From the NCBI GenBank assembly GCA_021811305.1, contig JAJZPD010000037.1, positions 1-5,692 of the forward strand: a stretch of DNA of 5,692 nt. The letters run 5' to 3'. This DNA is from a bacterium (GTDB lineage: Bacteria; Patescibacteriota; Minisyncoccia; UBA6257; Colwellbacteraceae). The number at the start of each line of letters is the position of its first letter. Positions within the stretch are counted from its first letter, which is position 1. A program made the position numbers and the translations under genes. This document shows, piece by piece, positions 1-4,188 of this stretch. The notes below the pieces were generated by a model, which saw only the letters and a program-made list of their open reading frames with translations, searched no databases and was not told where the DNA came from.

Positions 1-172
1 ATCCCCCGTACTCCAGCGAGCGGCGCAGGATGTCCTCGAAAATGAAGGTTCGCAGGTTGCCGATATGGACAAAATCATAAACAGTCGGTCCGCAATCGTA
101 AATCCTAACCTCCTTGCCGCGGATCGGCTTAAACTTCTCCTTTTTCCTGGTGAGAAAGTTGTAGAGAATCAT
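1..172 (-). CDS. cysS: cysteinyl-tRNA synthetase, N-terminal part (cut by window edge)
   Basis: Class I aminoacyl-tRNA synthetase that charges tRNA-Cys with cysteine in the cytoplasm. Only the first 57 residues are inside the window; the gene runs off the left edge. Hand translation gives MILYNFLTRKKEKF at the start, then the diagnostic CGPTVYD block (Cys27, first ligand of the catalytic zinc in this family), the HIGN form of the class I HIGH signature at residues 36-39, and a DILRRSLEY helix. The length and spacing before CGPTVYD match other CysS proteins, which supports the ATG at 172. No clear Shine-Dalgarno sequence precedes it. A promoter-like pair lies only a few bases upstream (181-208), so the transcript is probably leaderless or nearly so. 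The next gene is about 460 bases away, so cysS appears to start its own transcription unit. Confidence 0.93.
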   Translation of the reverse strand, partial: MILYNFLTRKKEKFKPIRGKEVRIYDCGPTVYDFVHIGNLRTFIFEDILRRSLEYGG

Positions 173-180
173 CTGACTCT

Positions 181-208
181 AGTATAGGTTATGCCCGCCT
201 TTTGTCGA
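181..208 (-). promoter_or_regulatory. sigma70-type promoter of cysS
   Basis: Read on the minus strand: a -35 box TCGACA (203-208, 5/6 to TTGACA), a 16-base spacer, and a -10 box TATACT (181-186, 5/6 to TATAAT). A normal start point would fall near 174, two bases before the ATG at 172. The boxes are seen in the sequence; use as a promoter is inferred. Confidence 0.6.
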
Positions 209-297
209 ATAAACCGGGAAAAATCCGCTAAAAAGCTGGTTTGCTTGCCAGCGATTTACTAAACATTCTGGCCGATCAGGCTTGGATGATTAGTGAA

Positions 298-323
298 GCT
301 CCGTGGGCTTATGCCCTCGGAGC
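298..323. repeat. GC-rich hairpin, same family as the element near 3131
   Basis: Near-perfect hairpin: GCTCCG (298-303) pairs with CGGAGC (318-323), one T-T mismatch, then GGGC (305-308) pairs with GCCC (313-316) around a TTAT loop. The flanks TGAAGCTCC before and GGAGCGAAA after recur at 3130-3153 around a shorter hairpin, so this looks like one copy of a dispersed intergenic palindrome. There is no T-tract on either side, so it is not an obvious terminator. Confidence 0.7.
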
Positions 324-338
324 GAAACCCGTCCGTAG

Positions 339-394
339 TACCCTCTCCGCATTCAGACACAAGCCACGCCTATGTCTTCATACGGAGGAGGGTA
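339..394. other. Long imperfect hairpin in the gene-free region
   Basis: Positions 339-349 pair with 383-394 as an 11-bp stem with one bulged G at 387. Inside it AGACA (355-359) pairs with TGTCT (373-377), leaving a 13-base loop (360-372). A weaker hairpin, GCCAG (247-251) with CTGGC (268-272), lies upstream. I see no family signature of RNase P, tmRNA, SRP or 6S RNA, and no convincing promoter, so it is recorded as a structured element and not as an RNA gene. Confidence 0.5.
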
Positions 395-403
395 AAGTGG
401 ATA

Positions 404-508
404 ACCCAAAGCGCAAAGATAAAAGCGCAAAAGGCAAAATACCGGAAATCCGAAGCTCTAAACCCTAAATCCGAAACAAACTACAAATCTTAAACTACAA
501 ATTCCAAA
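404..508. repeat. Degenerate heptameric tandem repeat (7-base period, 15 units)
   Basis: The 105 bases divide cleanly into fifteen 7-base units, most of them ending in CAAA or starting with AAA. Exact recurrences stay in register: GCGCAAA at 411 and 425, AAATCCG at 446 and 467, CTACAAA at 481 and 495. The plus strand is A-rich and poor in G beyond 430. ORFs across this area have no protein-like composition and are dismissed. Function is unknown. Confidence 0.65.
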
Positions 509-520
509 CACGCAGGGCTT

Positions 521-536
521 CGCATTTAGGAATGCG
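521..536. other. Small perfect hairpin
   Basis: CGCATT (521-526) and AATGCG (531-536) form a 6-bp stem with a TAGG loop at the right end of the heptad tract. No T-run follows, so it is not a canonical terminator. It ends the otherwise empty stretch between cysS and the terminator near 600. Confidence 0.4.
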
Positions 537-572
537 TAAAACGAAAAATGGAGGAATGAGAAGTTAAAAAAC

Positions 573-612
573 AGAAACAAAACAAAGTAAAACCGGCGTT
601 GCCGCCGGTTTT
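573..612 (-). terminator. Rho-independent terminator of the 151-aa membrane protein gene
   Basis: A 10-bp perfect stem (589-598 with 603-612; core CCGGCG/CGCCGG) with a 4-base loop. On the minus strand it is followed by a T-rich run (ACTTTGTTTTG). It lies about 20 bases beyond the stop codon at 633. The plus strand also has a T-run after the stem, so it could act in both directions. Confidence 0.85.
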
Positions 613-632
613 TACTTTAGCTCTCCTACCCG

Positions 633-1088
633 TTACTTCTTCGGGGCGCTGGTTCCCGTAGAGGTGGCCGGAGCGGTGCTCGTCGCTGACTGCGGAGTCA
701 CCTGAGGAGCCTGTTGCGACTGACTGAAGGCCGAGGGATTGGTAATCGCCTGGACCACCGGGCTGTCGCTGGCCATCGGGGCTATCCATAGTACCCGCGA
801 GCGGTTGAAATAAATCTCGCCCGCCGGTTTCCAGAAAGCGGCGCCGAATGCGGACAAGCTGTAGGGATTCTGCTGGTTCTGCGTATCCACCCGCAGCAAG
901 TACGCCTCGTTCATCCGTAGCGACGGGAAGAAGCTGAGCTGGCCGAAATAAATGTCGCCCGAGGTCAGATACACCGCGTAGTAGGTCGGCTTGGCTCCGA
1001 ATTGGTACCAAGCCAGCGAAGCGATGATGACGACCAACAAGACGATAACCGTAATGTAGAACTTCGGACTGCTGAACAATTCGCGCAT
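633..1088 (-). CDS. Single-pass membrane protein of a Patescibacteria-type family, function unknown
   Basis: A 151-aa protein with a short charged N-terminus, one strong transmembrane helix at about residues 10-29 (FYITVIVLLVVIIASLAW), a small beta-rich domain at about 35-106, and a Q/S/T/A/P-rich tail at 114-151 likely to be disordered. The domain carries YYAVYLTSGDIYFGQLSFFP (36-55), an NPYSLSAF segment and an IYFNRSRVLWIA strand. This architecture matches, from memory, a hypothetical family common in Parcubacteria; no function is established. The helix suggests anchoring in the cytoplasmic membrane, with the domain probably outside. The ATG at 1088 has no clear Shine-Dalgarno sequence. The gene stands alone, divergent from the Nudix gene, and ends 20 bases before a strong terminator. 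A longer-looking ORF in another frame (526-1011) is a shadow. Confidence 0.85.
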   Translation of the reverse strand: MRELFSSPKFYITVIVLLVVIIASLAWYQFGAKPTYYAVYLTSGDIYFGQLSFFPSLRMNEAYLLRVDTQNQQNPYSLSAFGAAFWKPAGEIYFNRSRVLWIAPMASDSPVVQAITNPSAFSQSQQAPQVTPQSATSTAPATSTGTSAPKK

Positions 1089-1150
1089 CTGTTTTGGTTG
1101 TTGCCGGTTAAATAAAAAAATTCGACCTTGTTTTTTCTGTTACAATCTTT

Positions 1151-1179
1151 ATCGTAATAAGTATTCTTCTTTCTGTAAA
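1151..1179 (-). promoter_or_regulatory. Possible promoter for the 151-aa membrane protein gene
   Basis: On the minus strand TTTACA (1174-1179, 5/6 to the -35 consensus) is separated by 17 bases from TACGAT (1151-1156, 4/6 to the -10 consensus). The start point would fall near 1144, giving a leader of about 55 bases. The -10 match is modest in an AT-rich area, so this is a weak call. Confidence 0.35.
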
Positions 1180-1217
1180 TTGTGGAAATCTAGAAAATGA
1201 AGACAAGTTTTTTACTT

Positions 1218-1246
1218 TTGACAGAAATTAAAATGAGTGTTAAAAC
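1218..1246 (+). promoter_or_regulatory. Sigma70-type promoter of the Nudix gene
   Basis: A perfect -35 box TTGACA (1218-1223), a 17-base spacer, and TAAAAC (1241-1246, 4/6 to TATAAT). The start point is expected near 1253, about 39 bases before the ATG at 1292. A short inverted repeat GTGTT-AA-AACAC (1237-1248) covers the -10 box and could be an operator half-site pair, although 5-bp arms also arise by chance. Confidence 0.55.
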
Positions 1247-1275
1247 ACGGTCGTTACTGCATTAATCTAAATTTG

Positions 1276-1283
1276 AAAGGAAG
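1276..1283 (+). promoter_or_regulatory. Shine-Dalgarno site that selects the ATG at 1292
   Basis: AAAGGAAG lies 8 bases before the ATG at 1292, a normal distance. The alternative in-frame GTG at 1283 overlaps the end of this site and could not use it, so the shorter 277-aa product is preferred over a 280-aa one. Confidence 0.7.
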
Positions 1284-1291
1284 TGTCGGTT

Positions 1292-2125
1292 ATGGAATGG
1301 GAGAAAAAGCATCTGAAGGTCGCATCCGAACTAGGCCTAGATCAAAGGCTGATCCACGAGACGCAGCTGCTGGCTGATGGATTCAAGAACGTGGTCATAG
1401 ACGAGTTCAACGAGGCCGCCATCCTCCCCGAGGAGGAGTTGGCCGCATCCGCGAACGCGAAGTGGGAGGAAAAGAAAAAATCCAATCCTTATCTCTTCGA
1501 CGGTGCCCTGGCTTCGATCGTTTCGGCCAAACAAGTCGATGCCAACCTGCATCTGCGGCTCCGGAGGACGCGCTACAGCCTCTACTCCGGCGCCAAGTCT
1601 CTTCTGCCTGGGCAAATCGACCTCGAGCATCTTGATCCCCGCTTACCTCTGCCGCTCTCATACGGCGCGGTTACTCTCTCATACGACGGCTTCATCGTTT
1701 TCGCCCTGCGCAGCAAGTCGATCGACCTGGGCAACCAGTACACGACCGCTCCCTCGGGCTACTTCGACCCCGACAAGGATCGCTTTGTGATAGGCGATCC
1801 GGGCCATCATCGCGAGGTTTTCGATCCGATCTTGAATGCCCTCCGCGAGAGCGCCGAGGAGCTGGGAGTCACCGCTTTCAGCGAGTTCCGTTGGAACGGG
1901 CTGATCCAAGAAACGGTGGATTCCAAGCAGCCCTTATTCGCCTCGACGGTCCGTCTGCCATTCTCCAGGGATGAGCTCAAGAAACGTCTACGCGACATGG
2001 GGTTCGAGATTCAAAAATACGAAATGGTGGTGAACGACCCTCTTTGGGTCGAGGAATTCTTAAATGAAAACCGCGTCACTCCGCACGACGTCGCCAAGCT
2101 CGTGCTCCACTTCCTGAATAAGTAA
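1292..2125 (+). CDS. Nudix-superfamily hydrolase, NUDT22-like
   Basis: A 277-aa protein, probably cytoplasmic (no signal peptide or membrane helix). The clearest motif is RESAEELGV (185-193), which fits the REUxEExGU half of the Nudix box; Glu186, Glu189 and Glu190 would bind the catalytic metal. The upstream Gx5E half is not at standard spacing: the nearest Glu (175) is ten residues before Arg185 where eight is usual. An N-terminal module with NPYLFDGALASI (65-76), HLRLRRTRYSLYSG (87-100) and a YGAVTLSYDGFIVFALRSKS strand pair (124-143) resembles the layout of human NUDT22, which cleaves UDP-glucose and UDP-galactose to UMP and sugar 1-phosphate. The fold assignment is fairly safe; the substrate is inference from a remembered family resemblance. 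The gene is monocistronic, with its own promoter and terminator, and is GC-rich (62% by hand count at 1801-1860). Confidence 0.75.
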   Translation: MEWEKKHLKVASELGLDQRLIHETQLLADGFKNVVIDEFNEAAILPEEELAASANAKWEEKKKSNPYLFDGALASIVSAKQVDANLHLRLRRTRYSLYSGAKSLLPGQIDLEHLDPRLPLPLSYGAVTLSYDGFIVFALRSKSIDLGNQYTTAPSGYFDPDKDRFVIGDPGHHREVFDPILNALRESAEELGVTAFSEFRWNGLIQETVDSKQPLFASTVRLPFSRDELKKRLRDMGFEIQKYEMVVNDPLWVEEFLNENRVTPHDVAKLVLHFLNK

Positions 2126-2130
2126 AAGAA

Positions 2131-2167
2131 TAAAGCCCCGCCTTCTTCGAAAGACGGGGCGTTTTTT
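2131..2167. terminator. Bidirectional terminator between convergent genes
   Basis: GCCCCG (2135-2140) pairs with CGGGGC (2155-2160), extended by CTT/AAG after one C-A mismatch. The plus strand then has six Ts (2162-2167); on the minus strand the stem is followed by TTTATTCTTTT. It serves the Nudix gene on the plus strand and the Gmad2-GerMN gene on the minus strand, whose stop codon (2166-2168) overlaps the plus-strand T-tract. Confidence 0.88.
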
Positions 2168-3098
2168 ATGGCTGGAATAAATCCGCCGGGGAGAACTTAA
2201 CGGACTTCACTCCCGGGAACTGCTTGGCAGTCGCCTCGATCTGGAACCACAAAATGCCGGCGCGGCAGGAGCCGCCGCTCGTCGCGCTGTTCGAATCATT
2301 GAAAGCGAGGGTTAAAGCTCCGCTCAGCGGATTAAGCGAGGCGCTCTTGAGCGAGAGGCCGGGAAGCGGAAACTCGGTGGTCAAACCTTCCGCTCTTTCT
2401 TGCGGCGCAAGCTGTCCCTGTAAAAGCAGGTTTACCGCGTCCTGGATCGGCGTCTTGGTCAGGGGTATCTGCCTCTGGACCGCAACTAATCCGGCGCGGC
2501 TGCATTGAATCGCGCCCGCGGCATTCTCGTCGAGCTTGGGATTGTAATAATAAAGATTGATGACTCTCGCAGCCGGAGAGAGCGTGACGCTTATCTTGTA
2601 CTCCTCGCTGTTCTGCGGCAAGCCCGAGGGATTGTCTTTGGCAAAAACCAGCGTCCCGGTCTGCTCGGAAGAAACGCTGAAATCGAGAGTCGCGGTAAAG
2701 GGAACGAAATTTTCAGTCGTCCACTCGCCCTGCGCCTTGGCCTGCGCCTGGGCAATGAATTTGCCCTGGGAGTCATAGAGCCTTATGGGGAAGACGCCCT
2801 CGAAAAACCAATTTCCCGGCGCGGAGCCTTTTATCTGGATCGGCGAGGAGACGGCGGAGCCCGCCGCGGGAGAATCAACGCGAATCGGTCCCTGCGGACA
2901 GGCCTCGAAGGCGCAGCTCGGAGGAACACGCTTGACGTAAGAGCCGCCCGGGCAGGCCTGGACGTCCTCGGCGCAGTAGATGGCGGCTTTAGGAGAGGGA
3001 TTCTTAAAATGACGGTAAATAGCATAGGTGCCTATAGCGACCGCTGCGGCAATTGCTAGAATTACGCCGACCTGGACAAAACCCTGACTGCGCTTCAC
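2166..3098 (-). CDS. Membrane-anchored Gmad2-GerMN domain protein
   Basis: A 310-aa protein with a short basic N-terminus and one transmembrane helix (about 8-28), so probably anchored in the cytoplasmic membrane with the rest outside. A small Cys-containing linker follows (C42, C49, C62, C67; pattern C-x6-CPGGSYVKR-x3-PSCAFEACP). Residues 71-172 fit Gmad2, the Ig-like domain first named from spore germination proteins: SPIQIKGSAPGNWFFEG, FVPFTATLDF and KDNPSGLP are typical. Residues 178-309 fit GerMN: NLYYYNP, QRQIPLTKTPIQDAVNLLLQ, TTEFPLPGL and SGGSCRAGILWFQIEATA. The germination names are historical; this pair occurs widely in non-spore-formers, and its role here is unknown, probably envelope-related. 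The start is GTG at 3098: an in-frame stop lies just upstream and no later start fits before the helix. A GAGGG lies too close to the GTG for normal pairing; a promoter at 3105-3133 would put the RNA start on the GTG itself. Confidence 0.88.
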   Translation of the reverse strand: MKRSQGFVQVGVILAIAAAVAIGTYAIYRHFKNPSPKAAIYCAEDVQACPGGSYVKRVPPSCAFEACPQGPIRVDSPAAGSAVSSPIQIKGSAPGNWFFEGVFPIRLYDSQGKFIAQAQAKAQGEWTTENFVPFTATLDFSVSSEQTGTLVFAKDNPSGLPQNSEEYKISVTLSPAARVINLYYYNPKLDENAAGAIQCSRAGLVAVQRQIPLTKTPIQDAVNLLLQGQLAPQERAEGLTTEFPLPGLSLKSASLNPLSGALTLAFNDSNSATSGGSCRAGILWFQIEATAKQFPGVKSVKFSPADLFQP

Positions 3099-3104
3099 GC
3101 CCTC

Positions 3105-3133
3105 ATTATCCCACCGCTAGCAGAAAATGTGAA
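3105..3133 (-). promoter_or_regulatory. Promoter giving a leaderless transcript of the Gmad2-GerMN gene
   Basis: Minus strand: TTCACA (3128-3133, 5/6 to TTGACA), an exact 17-base spacer, GATAAT (3105-3110, 5/6 to TATAAT). Six bases separate the -10 box from the GTG at 3098, so the usual start point coincides with the start codon. The -35 box begins within the base of a hairpin repeat (3131-3150). Confidence 0.65.
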
Positions 3134-3180
3134 GCTCCGCAGGTGGAGCGAAATCCTTCCGAAGCAATTCATGCGAAGGA
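3131..3180. repeat. Dispersed double-hairpin palindromic repeat
   Basis: Two adjacent hairpins: GCTCC (3134-3138) with GGAGC (3145-3149), and TCCTTC (3154-3159) with GAAGGA (3175-3180), the second with an inner GCA/TGC pairing. The first half matches the element at 298-323 (shared GAAGCTCCG and GGAGCGAAA). The second half matches 3532-3555 (CCTTCCG.AGC followed by GCGAAGGAG). It fills the gap between the DUF3175 stop and the Gmad2-GerMN promoter. On the minus strand the second-transcribed hairpin is followed by TTCACATTTTC, so it might weakly terminate the operon, but the T-run is poor. Confidence 0.65.
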
Positions 3181-3193
3181 GAACAAATAAAAC

Positions 3194-3610
3194 CTATGCT
3201 CGTCCGAAAAGGCGCCGCAGGCTGGCTTTGGCTTTTTCTAAAATATTTTTCCGCCCTAGCGGGAGATTCTTGCCCGCGCGGTTGATGTAGAAGTTGAGCA
3301 TCGACATCGCCGACTGATAGGGTGTCCCCTTGCGCCGTGCACTTTCTTCGGCGGAGCGCTTAAGAGATTCGGCGATCTCTTCCGGATTGTTTTTGGTGAA
3401 TATGCCCTCCTCGAGGTCCAGAGCGTTGCTTTCTTTTGTCACCCTCCCCGACCAATATTTGGATTTTTTATTCTCCTTTGCTGGATTCCGACTTATTTGT
3501 CGGTCGGATGAAGGCGACAAAGGAGAATAACCCTTCCGCAGCTTTAGCGAAGGAGAGTTAAAGGCTTGGGAAGAATTTCTCTTAATATCAACTACCCCTT
3601 TGATTGTCAT
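3194..3610 (-). CDS. DUF3175 protein with a repeat-encoded N-terminal extension
   Basis: A 138-aa protein. Residues about 48-137 fit DUF3175, a short domain of unknown function: KYWSGRVTKESNALDLEEGI, then IAESLKRSAEESARRKGTPY, SAMSMLNFYINRAGKNLP and a basic C-terminal helix AKASLRRLFGR. It is basic and helical, without a signal peptide, so probably cytoplasmic; nucleic-acid binding would be a guess. The ATG at 3610 is chosen because AAGGA lies five bases upstream. An in-frame GTG at 3625 would overlap the preceding gene and has no such site. The start follows the Mrr gene stop by one base, so the two are probably translationally coupled. Residues about 20-48 are encoded by two palindromes (3468-3553) of the intergenic repeat family; this stretch is low in protein-like signal. 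A TTG within it (residue 31) is an alternative but poorer start. Confidence 0.8.
   Translation of the reverse strand: MTIKGVVDIKRNSSQAFNSPSLKLRKGYSPLSPSSDRQISRNPAKENKKSKYWSGRVTKESNALDLEEGIFTKNNPEEIAESLKRSAEESARRKGTPYQSAMSMLNFYINRAGKNLPLGRKNILEKAKASLRRLFGRA
3468..3553. repeat. Palindromic repeats inside the DUF3175 reading frame
   Basis: A perfect 13-bp inverted repeat (3468-3480 with 3518-3530; arm TTATTCTCCTTTG) encloses a smaller stem CCGAC/GTCGG (3488-3492 with 3499-3503). Next to it is a second hairpin, CCTT-CGC with GCG-AAGG (3532-3553), matching the half-element at 3155-3179. The translated frame stays open through the whole structure. Confidence 0.7.
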
Positions 3611-3611
3611 T

Positions 3612-4172
3612 TTATTCCTTAACACTAGCAGCTTGGCTTAATTTTATATATTCGACCAACCTATTACCGTCGATTAATTCTATCGGCTTATCCTCTGCAA
3701 ACATCTCGTCCTCCGGAGTAAAATATCCGGTAGTAACCAAAAAGCCCTTTCCTTTTGCCAAATGATCGGCCATAGCGCCGTAAAAGTCTCTAACCATGCT
3801 GGGGCCGACTTTATTCTTATACTTTTTACACTGGATATAATTTTCGACTCCATTTTTCCTGGCGATTACATCTATCCCGCCATCGCCCGAACCGCCAGTA
3901 ACCTCAGTCTGGTATCCTAGCTTAGAAAACAATCCAGCGACATATTCCTCGAACTCGCTCGGATCCATTTTTCTTAATCCAGCTAAAATTTCCCTATCCG
4001 AACGCCACTTTTCTCCCGATTTAAAGCGGGTCTTAATGCGTATGTTGTCAACTAGATTTGGAAGCCAATATTCAAAGATTAATTTAAGAAGCACTATAAC
4101 CGCGACTATAGTCCAAAGAGGCCATAACGATTTTATCACCAGCCAGATTGGTTCAATTATTGTTATCAACAT
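3612..4172 (-). CDS. Membrane-anchored Mrr-family restriction endonuclease
   Basis: A 186-aa protein. A hydrophobic N-terminus (about 1-40, possibly one long or two short helices ending in TIVAVIVLLKLIF) should tether it to the membrane. Residues about 68-177 fit the Mrr catalytic domain of the PD-(D/E)xK superfamily: FEEYVAGLFSKLGYQTEVTG, then GSGDGGIDVIA with Asp101, then YIQCKKY with Gln114 and Lys116 (the QxK form), followed by FLVTTGYFTPEDEMFA and a closing LIDGNRLVEYI. Mrr-type enzymes cut modified or foreign DNA without a methylase partner. The domain is complete, so activity is plausible. It lies 16 bases after hsdS and one base before DUF3175, clearly in the same operon. The ATG at 4172 has no Shine-Dalgarno sequence; its codon overlaps a perfect AT palindrome containing TAAAAT six bases upstream, but I see no -35 box. 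Confidence 0.87.
   Translation of the reverse strand: MLITIIEPIWLVIKSLWPLWTIVAVIVLLKLIFEYWLPNLVDNIRIKTRFKSGEKWRSDREILAGLRKMDPSEFEEYVAGLFSKLGYQTEVTGGSGDGGIDVIARKNGVENYIQCKKYKNKVGPSMVRDFYGAMADHLAKGKGFLVTTGYFTPEDEMFAEDKPIELIDGNRLVEYIKLSQAASVKE
3616..3620 (-). promoter_or_regulatory. Shine-Dalgarno site that selects the DUF3175 ATG at 3610
   Basis: AAGGA on the minus strand, five bases before the ATG and inside the last codons of the Mrr-family gene. It supports start at 3610 and coupling of the two genes. Confidence 0.65.
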
Positions 4173-4186
4173 TAAAATATTTTAAT
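4171..4186. other. Perfect 16-base palindrome at the Mrr gene start
   Basis: ATTAAAATATTTTAAT is fully self-complementary and covers both the hsdS-mrr gap and the first bases of the Mrr ATG. It could be an operator or only an AT-rich chance palindrome; all bases are A or T, which lowers its weight. Confidence 0.35.
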
Positions 4187-4188
4187 AC

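Noticed and set aside
6..28. Prepilin-type signal in the Gmad2-GerMN protein (QGFVQVGVIL opening at residues 5-14)
   Set aside because: A Gly-Phe precedes the hydrophobic helix, but the expected Glu at position 5 after cleavage is Gly, so it is treated as a plain membrane anchor. Coordinates here are residue numbers of that protein.
240..400. RNase P, tmRNA, SRP RNA, 6S RNA or a T-box for cysS
   Set aside because: No signature sequences seen for any of them, and a T-box for cysS would have to lie on the minus-strand leader, which is almost absent.
241..493. Two short plus-strand ORFs (75 and 66 aa) between cysS and the terminator
   Set aside because: They cross the hairpins and the heptad repeat, have composition dictated by those repeats, and lack ribosome binding sites.
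526..1011. 161-aa minus-strand ORF overlapping the 151-aa membrane protein
   Set aside because: Shadow frame. The 151-aa frame has a clear transmembrane helix, a recognisable domain and a correctly placed terminator; this one has none.
1283..1291. GTG at 1283 as start of the Nudix gene
   Set aside because: The Shine-Dalgarno sequence overlaps this GTG; its spacing fits the ATG at 1292.
1337..1998. Several ORFs on both strands inside the Nudix gene
   Set aside because: GC-rich shadow frames without motifs; the Nudix frame explains the region.
2224..3059. Plus-strand ORFs of 94, 184 and 73 aa and minus-strand ORFs of 61 and 64 aa within the Gmad2-GerMN gene
   Set aside because: Shadows of a gene with two recognisable domains; their arginine- and alanine-rich translations are typical of wrong frames in GC-rich DNA.
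3131..3180. CRISPR array or standard terminator
   Set aside because: Only paired hairpin arms without regular spacers, and no proper T-tract on either strand.
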